DNA of 40,046 bases from Acidobacteriota bacterium (GTDB lineage Bacteria; Acidobacteriota; UBA6911; RPQK01; JAJDTT01), in NCBI GenBank assembly GCA_022827025.1, contig JAJDTT010000024.1, forward strand, positions 1 through 40,046. Direction: 5' to 3'. The notes under the pieces are model-generated. The model made no database searches and was not told the origin of the DNA. It saw only the letters and a program-made list of their open reading frames with translations. Within the stretch, counting starts at the first letter, position 1. Each line of letters starts with the position of its first letter. Positions 18,276 to 25,413 of this stretch are shown here, one piece after another. The position numbers were made by a program, and so were the translations under genes.

Positions 18276-19385
18276 ATGGTTGCGTATACACCGGACAAGA
18301 TTTACGTGGAGCGCGGCGTGGCGGACTCGTGGATCACCCGGAACGTGCTGCGCCGGCTTCCCGCCACGCCGGTCGAATGGCTCGAAGATTCCCGCACCCT
18401 GTTGTCCGCATCCCGCCGCGCGGGTCCGTCCCTGGCGGCGGCCAAGAGATCTCTGGTGTTGGCCCGGCACAAGGGACGCTTCTTCAAGGATTGTCCGGCC
18501 GGCCGGTCACGGGGAGAGCGGAACGTCTGTTGCAACTACTTCGTCGTCAATTACGCCAGCAACTGCCACATGGAGTGCAGCTACTGCTATCTCCAGACCC
18601 ATCTCAACTTCCCCCACCTGGTCGTCTACGCCAACTATCCCGACCTGTTGCAGGAGCTCGAGGCACGCTTCGAATCCCATCCCTCGACTCCCTTCCGGGT
18701 GGGAACCGGAGAGCTGGCCGACAGCCTGGCCCTGGATTCGCTGACCCGCTACTCGGTTCCCCTGGTGGAGTTCTTCTCCCGCTACGGCAACGCGATCCTG
18801 GAATTCAAGACCAAGTCGGACTGCGTCGAAAACCTGATGGGGCTGGACCATGGCGGACGGACCGTAGTGTCGTGGTCCATCAACCCCAGAGCGGTCCAGG
18901 AAAGCGACGAACATCGCACGGCGAGCATCGAACGGCGGCTCCGGGCGGCGGAACGTTGCGTTGCCGAGGGGTACCGGGTCGGGTTCCATCTGGACCCCAT
19001 GATCCATTACCCGGGCTGGCAGGGGGACTATGAGGACCTGGTCGACGAGATCTTCCGCCGGTTGCCGTCCCGGTCGGTTGCCTGGATTTCCCTGGGCAGC
19101 CTGCGCCTGAGTGCCGGGCTGAAGGCATTCATGAGGTCCCGATTCCCCCGAAGCGGACTCCCGCTGGGAGAGCTGGTCCCGGTCCCGGACGGCAAGCTCC
19201 GGTACTTCTGGCCGATTCGGGTGCGGATGTACCGTTCGGCCGTGGAGTGGGTCAGGGCTCGCAGCCCCAGGACTCCCGTCTACCTGTGCATGGAGCGTCC
19301 GGGGGTCTGGAGCAAGGTGTTTGCCCAGGCGCCGCCGGACGAGAAGCGCCTGGGCCGCAGCTTGGCCGTTACTGCGGCGCGGTGA
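18276..19385 (+). CDS. Spore-photoproduct-lyase-like radical SAM protein
   Basis: A radical SAM enzyme of the SplB-like group (COG1533). The 369-residue protein carries the [4Fe-4S] cluster motif SNCHMECSYCYLQ (Cys97, Cys101, Cys104), followed by LQTHLNFPHLVVYAN as in SPL (CxxxCxxCYLQT). Downstream, where SPL has its hydrogen-donor cysteine, this protein reads VGTGELADSLALD (142-154) with no cysteine. It is therefore a paralogous subfamily rather than a confirmed DNA-repair SPL, and I would not call it splB. Other conserved parts are LEFKTKSDCVENL, VSWSINP and GFHLDPMIHYPGW. I chose the ATG at 18276 because GGAGG lies eight bases upstream; the longer open frame runs into the palindromic repeat. 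The 3' end overlaps the convergent membrane-protein gene by 17 bp. The upstream neighbour is the ParB-like gene. Confidence 0.85.
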   Translation: MVAYTPDKIYVERGVADSWITRNVLRRLPATPVEWLEDSRTLLSASRRAGPSLAAAKRSLVLARHKGRFFKDCPAGRSRGERNVCCNYFVVNYASNCHMECSYCYLQTHLNFPHLVVYANYPDLLQELEARFESHPSTPFRVGTGELADSLALDSLTRYSVPLVEFFSRYGNAILEFKTKSDCVENLMGLDHGGRTVVSWSINPRAVQESDEHRTASIERRLRAAERCVAEGYRVGFHLDPMIHYPGWQGDYEDLVDEIFRRLPSRSVAWISLGSLRLSAGLKAFMRSRFPRSGLPLGELVPVPDGKLRYFWPIRVRMYRSAVEWVRARSPRTPVYLCMERPGVWSKVFAQAPPDEKRLGRSLAVTAAR

Positions 19386-19869
19386 ACCGGAACCCGTTGA
19401 TGTCCATCTCGGCGCGGGTGGACATCCACCCCCGGGGCAGGTCCTGGATGTAGAGCGTGAAGCTCCGGTTCTTCATGGGCTGGATCGGGGCCGTGTAGGC
19501 GCCCGGCCGAATCGGAGTCCGGGTGGTTTCCCAGACCGGCTCATCGTAGTTGAAGAAGACCATCTTCATCTCGACCACGTCCAGCGCCCGCTCTCCCTGG
19601 TTCTCGATGGTGGCCGAAAAAACGGCCATTCGGTTGCCGGCGATGTTCTTGGCCATCTGGAGGCGGGGCCGGGTCAGGCTGACGTGTTCCCGATACCAGC
19701 CGTAGTCCGAATCCCCGTCCCGGAGCACTCCGGTCAACTCCTCCCGCGCCTGGGGCTTGGGATCGTGCATGAAGATGACCACGCCCGCCAGCAGGACGGC
19801 TGCCAACCCGACGGGAATCAGGATCTTCCAATGCTCTTTCGTCCGGGCGGCGGCGGTGGTCTGAAACAT
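19369..19869 (-). CDS. Single-pass membrane protein, possible DUF2393-like extracytoplasmic domain
   Basis: I do not recognise this gene firmly. It has 166 residues: a short cytoplasmic basic N-terminus, one membrane helix (about residues 16-34, ILIPVGLAAVLLAGVVIFM) and an outer domain of about 120 residues that looks all-beta (RMAVFSATIENQGERALDVV, MKMVFFNYDEPVWETTR, NRSFTLYIQDLPRGW). The pattern of a conserved-residue-poor immunoglobulin-like domain after one helix resembles DUF2393/FxLYD-type proteins, a loose resemblance only. It is the last gene of the M16-M16-Pal operon, starting just seven bases after the pal stop, with AGGAG about ten bases before its ATG. That context suggests an envelope role. 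Confidence 0.7.
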   Translation of the reverse strand: MFQTTAAARTKEHWKILIPVGLAAVLLAGVVIFMHDPKPQAREELTGVLRDGDSDYGWYREHVSLTRPRLQMAKNIAGNRMAVFSATIENQGERALDVVEMKMVFFNYDEPVWETTRTPIRPGAYTAPIQPMKNRSFTLYIQDLPRGWMSTRAEMDINGFRFTAPQ

Positions 19870-19876
19870 GGTCGGT

Positions 19877-20710
19877 CTACTCCTGCTCCTGGATCAGAAC
19901 GAAATGAACTCTCCGGTTCGAGGCCCAGGCCTCTTCCGACCGGCCGGTGTCGAAAGGCCGTTCCTCTCCCAGGGCGATGGTGGTCATGCGGTCGGGGCCG
20001 ACGCCCGCGTCCACCAGAAACTGGCGCACCACCTGGGCCCTCCTGTCGGCCAGGGCCAGATTGTATTCGTCGGTGCCGCGCTCGTCGCAATGCCCTTCCA
20101 GGACGAACCGGACCTGAGCGTTTTCAGGCTGGGAAAACCAGCGGGCGTTGGCCTCCAGGGTGTCCATATTCTGGGCGTCGAGCACGCTGCTGTCGAAGCC
20201 GAAGAATACGGGCTCGACCGTGAGCGGGATTTCATCGTCCAGGGCCGGCGGGAAGAGATCTTCCTGGCGGATCGCTCCGCTCCGGTCCGCCGAAACCTCG
20301 ATCGTCGCCAGGCGCTCCACCGTGCCCCCCGGTCCGGTGGCGCTCAGCCGGTAGGAGGTCGTTTCTTCGGGAAAGAGCTTGATTCGTCCGGAGGGATCGA
20401 CCACTCCGATGCCCTGATCGATCCGCACTTCGTCAGCGTCTCGAGACTCCCAGGACAACAGGGCCGAGTCCCCCCTTCGGATCACCGGCGGCTCGACTTG
20501 AATCTCCAGGCCGGGCGCCGAAGCAACGGGCGGCTCAGCCGCGTCGACCCCGGTCCTGTCAGCGCCGGAACCGGCGTTTTCGGCGGCGGGAGGAAAGATG
20601 GGAACCCGTTTCTTGCCGCAGGAGGCTCCCGCCAGGACCAGAAGCCCCAAGAACAGGAACAGCAGGCGGGATGGAGTCTTGAAGGGGTCCCTTTCAGCGA
20701 ATGCAGGCAT
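19877..20710 (-). CDS. pal: Pal/OmpA-family peptidoglycan-associated lipoprotein
   Basis: Anchors the outer membrane to peptidoglycan. The 277-residue protein begins with a lipoprotein signal peptide (hydrophobic LLFLFLGLLVLAGASC, lipidated Cys31). A Pro/Ala-rich linker and an immunoglobulin-like segment follow (about 65-145, IQVEPPVIRRGDSALLSWES). The C-terminal OmpA-like domain (about 165-277) has VEPVFFGFDSS, FVLEGHCDERGTDEYNLAL, DRRAQVVRQFLVDAGV and SNRRVHFVL, the diaminopimelate-binding pattern. The extra immunoglobulin-like segment makes it longer than classical Pal. Its start overlaps the end of the inactive M16 gene by 17 bp. No tolB, tolQ, tolR or tolA gene is visible here. Confidence 0.9.
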   Translation of the reverse strand: MPAFAERDPFKTPSRLLFLFLGLLVLAGASCGKKRVPIFPPAAENAGSGADRTGVDAAEPPVASAPGLEIQVEPPVIRRGDSALLSWESRDADEVRIDQGIGVVDPSGRIKLFPEETTSYRLSATGPGGTVERLATIEVSADRSGAIRQEDLFPPALDDEIPLTVEPVFFGFDSSVLDAQNMDTLEANARWFSQPENAQVRFVLEGHCDERGTDEYNLALADRRAQVVRQFLVDAGVGPDRMTTIALGEERPFDTGRSEEAWASNRRVHFVLIQEQE

Positions 20711-21965
20711 ACTCAGGTCCAGCGATGATTGTGGTGAAGTTTACCGTATCCAAATGAAGGCGGGCAACTCGCCTCACCTCCTCCGCATCGACCGCGCGGA
20801 TCCATTTCGGATACAGGCGGATGAAGTCCGGGTCCAGTCCGAAGAGTTCCGCCCTGATCAGAAACCGGGCCACGTGGGCGTTGGACTGAAAGCCGAAAAC
20901 GAAGCTGCCGGTCAGGTAGTTCTGCGCCAATACCAGTTCCTTTTCCGTGGGTCCATATTCGATGAGACTCTCGACCTCCCCCAGGAGCCCATTCACGGCG
21001 GCCTCGCGATTCGCCGGCGAGGTGCAGATGTAGGCCAGAAACCGACCCGGATAGCGGCCGGCCGACCCGGTGAGGTCGCTGTAGGTAGTGTAGGCGAGGC
21101 CCCGGCCGTCCCTGAGCTCCCGGGGAATCCGGCTGCTGAACCCCGGTCCGCTGCCCAGGACGGCGTCCATCACCTGGAGCGCGTAAAAATCCGGGTCGTC
21201 CCGGGTCACGCCCAGGTGACCCAGACAGACGTGGACCTGTTCCCGGCCCTCCAGGACCCGCTGTCGCAGCCGGGGCGCGCGTTGGCGGCGGGGTGCCGGA
21301 GGCCGGCTCCTCCGGTATCGGCCGTTTCGCCACGAACCCAGGCATCTGTCCACCAGATCCGCAACGCGGGCGTTTCCGAAGTCGCCCACAACCACCAGAA
21401 TCGTGTTCTCCGGAGCATATCGCAGGCGGTGAAACTCTCGAACGTCCTCGATCCGGAGCCGCTTGACCGACGCCGTGGTGCCCAGGCTCGGGAACTGCAG
21501 CGGACCGCCCTGGTAGATCTCGCGGTTCAACAGGTTGCTCACCACCACCTGCGGATCGTCCTCCAGCGCCTCCAACCGGGTCAGAGCCTTCTCCCGCTCC
21601 AGACCGAATCGTTGCCTGGGGAAGGTGGGGCGGGAGAGCATCTGGGCCAGCAGATCGAGTCCTTCCGGCAGATCACGGTCCCTGAGATGAAGCGAAATCC
21701 CGGTCAATTCAGGTTGGCAGAAGGTGGAGAGGTTCCCGCCCGCGTCTTCCACCAGGCGGGAGATGTCGTCGGCCCGGTACCTGGCCGTCCCTTCCTCCAA
21801 CATCCGTGAAGCAAGAGCCGCCAGTCCCGGCTGCGCAAGCGGATTCTGGTCGGTGCCGGAGAGGATGAAGGCGTTGACCGAGACCACGGGAAGACGGTCG
21901 TTTCGACAGGTGAGGAGGACCAGTCCGTTGTCCCAGACCCGTCGCCGGAACCCGTCCAAGACCAT
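20694..21965 (-). CDS. M16 peptidase paralogue lacking the zinc motif
   Basis: A member of the insulinase/processing-peptidase family without catalytic residues. The fold is clear over 423 residues: N-terminal WDNGLVLLTCRNDRLPVVSV, the second half with ILVVVGDFGNARVADLV, GSGPGFSSRIPRELRDGRGLAYTTYSDLTG, and TEKELVLAQNYLTGSFVFGF. Where active members have HxxEH this one has ALASR (residues 50-54, GLAALASRMLEEGT). It is thus probably the non-catalytic subunit that pairs with the active M16 protein just upstream, as in mitochondrial processing peptidase and similar bacterial pairs. The ATG at 21965 has GGGAGG eight bases upstream. It lies 33 bp behind the active partner's stop and overlaps pal. 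Confidence 0.92.
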   Translation of the reverse strand: MVLDGFRRRVWDNGLVLLTCRNDRLPVVSVNAFILSGTDQNPLAQPGLAALASRMLEEGTARYRADDISRLVEDAGGNLSTFCQPELTGISLHLRDRDLPEGLDLLAQMLSRPTFPRQRFGLEREKALTRLEALEDDPQVVVSNLLNREIYQGGPLQFPSLGTTASVKRLRIEDVREFHRLRYAPENTILVVVGDFGNARVADLVDRCLGSWRNGRYRRSRPPAPRRQRAPRLRQRVLEGREQVHVCLGHLGVTRDDPDFYALQVMDAVLGSGPGFSSRIPRELRDGRGLAYTTYSDLTGSAGRYPGRFLAYICTSPANREAAVNGLLGEVESLIEYGPTEKELVLAQNYLTGSFVFGFQSNAHVARFLIRAELFGLDPDFIRLYPKWIRAVDAEEVRRVARLHLDTVNFTTIIAGPEYACIR

Positions 21966-21998
21966 TTTCGAAACCTCCCGTCCGCCGGCGCCGCGCGG

Positions 21999-23261
21999 CT
22001 ATCCGGTCTCCACGATGCCGACCGTCCAGCGCCGCCCGGACCAGTGTTCGGCCGCGGCCGCCATGACCTCCTCGGCGGTCAGCCTGGAGATTCGCGCCAC
22101 GTAGTCGTTCCAGTACCCCGGGCGCTGCAGCGCTTCCATCGAGGCCAGTTGCAGGCATTGGTCGAAGGTCGTTTCCAGTTCGAACAGAAACTGGTTGATG
22201 CACTGGTTCTTGGCCCGGATCAGCTCCTCCCGGGTCAGCGGTTCGGTGCACAGTTGCAGGAGTTCGCGGACCAGAAGTTCCTCGGTCCGTTGCAGGTCGG
22301 CGTCCTCGCGCAACTCCAGCCGGATCAGCAGGAGGTAGGGGTCGAAGGTGTCGCCCAGCTCGGTATGGACCAGGGACGCCAGTTGCGTCTCTTCGACGAA
22401 CTTCCTGTAGAGGCGCGACAGCCGGCCCTCGGAGAGCGCCCGGTCCAGGATCTGAAAGGCGTCGTGATCACGCTGATGGATGGAGGGGGCGGGCAGGGCC
22501 ACCAACATTCGGGGCACCCGGCTCCGCCGCCGGACGTTGATCCTGACCCGGCCGCTGTCCGGCGCCTCCCGGGGCGGACGCAGGGGCGGCGGAAGACCGG
22601 TGGCCGTCTGCCGGAAGAGCCGTTCCACGGTCCGGAGAGTGAAATCCGGGTCCGTGTCGCCGGCGACGGCCAGCACGGCGTTCCCGGGAACGTAGTACCG
22701 GCGGTAGTGTTCCGCCATCTGTTCCACGGTCAGGGCCTGGATGTCCCGGCTCAATCCGATGACGGGGAAGCGGTACGGGTGCCTCTCGAAGGCCTTCAAC
22801 TCCACCGAACGGCGCAGTGCTCCCCAGGGATGATCCTGTTCCATCCTGGATTCCTCCAGGATCACCTGCCGCTCCAGTTCGAACTGCCGGGGGTCGAAAC
22901 GACTGTTCGACATCCGGTCGGCCTCGATTTCCAGAGCGCAGACCCATCGGTCGGAGGCGAAGCTGAAGAAGTAGGCGGTATAGTCCTGCGTGGTGAAGGC
23001 GTTGTTGGAGCCCCCATGAAGCGCCGTGATCCGATCGATCTCCCCGGGGCCGAAGCGTCCGGTGCCCTTGAACATCATGTGTTCCAGGAAATGGGAAACG
23101 CCGGTCCGGCCCGGAGCCTCCACTCTGGACCCCACCCGGTAGCAGATCATGGTGGTGACGACAGGACTCGTGTGGTCCGGGCGCACCAGCAGGGTCAGAC
23201 CGTTGTCGAGGCGGTGCCGATGGACCGGAGGAACCGGGAAGCCGGCGGCTTGTCCCTTCAA
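21999..23261 (-). CDS. M16 zinc peptidase, catalytic subunit
   Basis: A zinc metallopeptidase of the pitrilysin/insulinase family. In 420 residues it has the inverted zinc motif HFLEH (His57, His61, Glu60 as base) within GVSHFLEHMMFKGT, and the third ligand Glu137 in QVILEESRM, 76 residues later as in processing peptidases. Other family parts are FELERQVILEESR, AHGGSNNAFT-like HGGSNNAFTTQDYTAY and YYVPGNAVLAVAGDTDP. There is no signal peptide, so it is cytoplasmic. I chose the TTG at 23261 because GGAGGG sits eight bases before it and homology starts just after (HRHRLDNGLTLLVRP); no ATG or GTG fits as well. It heads the operon followed by its inactive partner, pal and a membrane protein. A third M16-like gene diverges 87 bp away. 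Confidence 0.92.
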   Translation of the reverse strand: MKGQAAGFPVPPVHRHRLDNGLTLLVRPDHTSPVVTTMICYRVGSRVEAPGRTGVSHFLEHMMFKGTGRFGPGEIDRITALHGGSNNAFTTQDYTAYFFSFASDRWVCALEIEADRMSNSRFDPRQFELERQVILEESRMEQDHPWGALRRSVELKAFERHPYRFPVIGLSRDIQALTVEQMAEHYRRYYVPGNAVLAVAGDTDPDFTLRTVERLFRQTATGLPPPLRPPREAPDSGRVRINVRRRSRVPRMLVALPAPSIHQRDHDAFQILDRALSEGRLSRLYRKFVEETQLASLVHTELGDTFDPYLLLIRLELREDADLQRTEELLVRELLQLCTEPLTREELIRAKNQCINQFLFELETTFDQCLQLASMEALQRPGYWNDYVARISRLTAEEVMAAAAEHWSGRRWTVGIVETG

Positions 23262-23269
23262 GATCGGTT

Positions 23270-23275
23270 CCCTCC
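23270..23275 (-). promoter_or_regulatory. Ribosome binding site supporting a TTG start
   Basis: GGAGGG on the minus strand lies eight bases before the TTG at 23261. It decides the start of the catalytic M16 gene, because the open frame extends far upstream without family resemblance. Confidence 0.65.
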
Positions 23276-23348
23276 GGGGACGCCCCTCCTTCCGGCAACC
23301 GGAAATCCCGCGATCTCTTTTGCGCCGGGCTCGCGGGACACTGATACA

Positions 23349-24776
23349 ATGGTCCGGTTCATGAGGAGTCCATTCCAGCATTCCGGCTCCCGTCCTGGTC
23401 GGGAGATCCGGGCGCTTCCGATTCTGGCCGCCGTCATCGCCATGATTATAGCGTCCGCTCCTGGCGCACCGACGGTCAAGCTGGCGAAATTGACCGTGCC
23501 TTCGTTCGAGCGGAAGTCCCTCCTGAACGGGATGGAGTTGCTGATTCTGCCGCCCGGCCCTTCGCGCCGGTCTTTCCGTCTCATGATCGAGAACGGGGCC
23601 GCATTCGATCCGGTGGACAAGTGGGGCATCACCCATCTCACCACCCGGATGTTGCTGGAAGAGACCGAGATCCGCTCCGGAGACCTGATTCGACGGCAGC
23701 TCGAAAGCCTCGATGCCGAGCTGGAATTCCAGGTCGTCTGGGATGCCATCTACCTCTATGGAAACGCCCCGGAAGGGAATCTCGCCGCGGTCCTGGGCCT
23801 GCTCGGGGAGATCGTGGTGCGTCCCTTTTTTCGGGAGGAGACCTTCGAGCGGCTGCGGGCGCAGCAACTGGAAGAGGTCCGGAACCAGTTGAACAGACCC
23901 GAAGTGGTCACCCAGAAAGCGTTTCTGGCCCATCTTTTCGGACCGAATCCGTACGGACACGGCGTTCTGGGAACGGTGGAGACGCTGAACAACCTGGAAC
24001 TGAGAGACGTCAAGATCCAGTACCGGAAGCTCTTTCTTCCCAACCAGGCCCGGCTCGCCCTGCACACGTCAGCCGAGCCGCAGGACCTGTTCCGCGAACT
24101 GAGCCGCCGCTGGGGCGTCTGGATCCGGGCCGAGGCGGCCCCGTTCACGTTTCGCCGGGCTCCGGCCGGACAGGGTTGGCGGATTCTGTTGCAGGACCTG
24201 CCCGGGGACGAGGCCCTCTTTCGCTGGGGCAGGCTGGGCGTCGAGATGGGCAGCAGAGATTTCTACGCCCTCAAGATGCTGGAGGAATATCTCACCCTCT
24301 CCTTGCCCGGGTTGGCCCGGGTGGTGGAGGCCGAGCAGCAGATCCAGGCCTCCTCCCGGGTGAAGGCCTTTCGAATGCCGGGATACCTCCAACTGAGTCT
24401 CAGGACCTCCTCGGATCGGCTGATGCCTTATCTGAAGGAGTTTCTTCAGACCATGAGCGGACTTCGGAAGGGCGAGGTGGACTCGTCTCTGATGGAGGAA
24501 GCGAGAAGCCTGGCCTATCTTGAATTCCGCAACCGGTTGGAAGATCCGGTGGGGCGCCTGACCCGCCTGCTGGACACCAGCCTCTACGATCTGGGTGTCA
24601 CCTACATCGTGAACTACGGACTCCGCCTGCGGCGGGTGACGCCCGAAGACTTTCGCACGCTCCTCATGGAGTACCTCTCACAAGACTCTTCGCTGCTGGT
24701 CGTCGGTGGTCCCGCCGCTGAACTCAAGCCCGAACTCGAGGAATTGGGCCCGGTTCAAATCTCCACCGTCCGTTGA
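23349..24776 (+). CDS. Secreted M16-like protein without the zinc motif
   Basis: A third M16-fold protein, 475 residues from ATG 23349 (ATG 23361 is an alternative). It has an N-terminal signal or anchor segment (about residues 21-40, RALPILAAVIAMIIASAPGA), unlike the two neighbouring M16 proteins, so it acts outside the cytoplasm. The M16 landmarks are LNGMELLILPPGPSRRSFRL, then GITHLTTRMLLEET at the HxxEH place (HLTTR, residues 96-100: the first His is kept, Glu and second His are lost), PNPYGHGVLGTVETL and the closing SSLLVVGGPAAELKP. It is therefore presumably non-catalytic, or a partner for another M16 protein. It is divergent from the M16 operon. TTGCGC and TACAAT lie upstream but badly placed, so I do not call a promoter. 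The 3' end contains the -35 box for rimP. Confidence 0.82.
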   Translation: MVRFMRSPFQHSGSRPGREIRALPILAAVIAMIIASAPGAPTVKLAKLTVPSFERKSLLNGMELLILPPGPSRRSFRLMIENGAAFDPVDKWGITHLTTRMLLEETEIRSGDLIRRQLESLDAELEFQVVWDAIYLYGNAPEGNLAAVLGLLGEIVVRPFFREETFERLRAQQLEEVRNQLNRPEVVTQKAFLAHLFGPNPYGHGVLGTVETLNNLELRDVKIQYRKLFLPNQARLALHTSAEPQDLFRELSRRWGVWIRAEAAPFTFRRAPAGQGWRILLQDLPGDEALFRWGRLGVEMGSRDFYALKMLEEYLTLSLPGLARVVEAEQQIQASSRVKAFRMPGYLQLSLRTSSDRLMPYLKEFLQTMSGLRKGEVDSSLMEEARSLAYLEFRNRLEDPVGRLTRLLDTSLYDLGVTYIVNYGLRLRRVTPEDFRTLLMEYLSQDSSLLVVGGPAAELKPELEELGPVQISTVR

Positions 24777-24801
24777 ACTGTATCTGGGGCTCGGCTATAT
24801 T
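24773..24801 (+). promoter_or_regulatory. Sigma70-type promoter of the rimP-nusA-infB operon
   Basis: TTGAAC (24773-24778), a 17-base spacer and TATATT (24796-24801). Both boxes are close to consensus and the spacing is ideal. The -35 box overlaps the stop codon of the preceding M16-like gene. Transcription would start near 24808, leaving a leader of about 90 bases before rimP. Confidence 0.65.
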
Positions 24802-24897
24802 CTAGAGGACTGCGGCGAATTTTGTCCGGAGTTCGGAAGGGGTCGATTCACCTCGTTCGGCAGTCCGGAGACAGCAAGATCGCTTCAGGATGCGACC

Positions 24898-25371
24898 ATG
24901 TCGGAAGTGGCTGAGAAGGTTGAATTCCTGCTGCGGGGGGCCGTTGAGGAACAGGGCCTGGAACTGGTTCACGTGCAGTACCTTGGCCGCCGGCGGAGTC
25001 CGTTGTTGAGAGTCTATATCGACAAGCCTGGAGGCGTTACGTTGGAGGATTGTCAGACCGTCAGCCGGCAGGCGGGGGTGCTCCTGGACGTGGAGGATCT
25101 GATCCCCGCCCGGTACGTGTTGGAGGTGTCTTCTCCCGGTCTGGACCGCCCTCTCTTCCGCGTGGAGGATTACTTGCGGTTTTCGGGACGGGAGGTTCGT
25201 CTGGTCACGCGGGAGAAGATCGACAGCCGGCGCAAGTTCACCGGTTTTATCCACGACCTCAGTGACGGCGTCGTGCAGTTGAACTGCCAGGACAAGACGT
25301 ACCGGATCCCCTTCGGGATGATCGCCAAGGCCAACCTGGTCTACCGGTTCGCCGACTCGTTCAGGAAGTAG
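24898..25371 (+). CDS. rimP: RimP, ribosome maturation factor
   Basis: Needed for 30S subunit maturation. The 157-residue protein has the usual two domains: N-terminal (VEEQGLELVHVQYLGRRRSP, LRVYIDKPGGVTLEDC, VLEVSSPGLDRPL, the family signature) and C-terminal Sm-like (REVRLVTREKIDSRRKFTGF, IPFGMIAKANLVYRF). AGGA lies about seven bases before the ATG. It is the first gene of the operon and precedes nusA by 42 bp, the standard arrangement. Confidence 0.94.
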   Translation: MSEVAEKVEFLLRGAVEEQGLELVHVQYLGRRRSPLLRVYIDKPGGVTLEDCQTVSRQAGVLLDVEDLIPARYVLEVSSPGLDRPLFRVEDYLRFSGREVRLVTREKIDSRRKFTGFIHDLSDGVVQLNCQDKTYRIPFGMIAKANLVYRFADSFRK

Positions 25372-25413
25372 AATCGGCCGCAACGGGCGGCAACAGTGAG
25401 GATATAGCTAAGC

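Noticed and set aside
22044-23348. Upstream part of a long plus-strand open frame running into the secreted M16-like gene
   Set aside because: It lies antisense to the catalytic M16 gene and lacks family resemblance; the signal peptide and M16 homology start after 23349.
23330-23350. TTGCGC/TACAAT promoter for the secreted M16-like gene
   Set aside because: TACAAT overlaps the likely start codon and the spacing is 19 bases.
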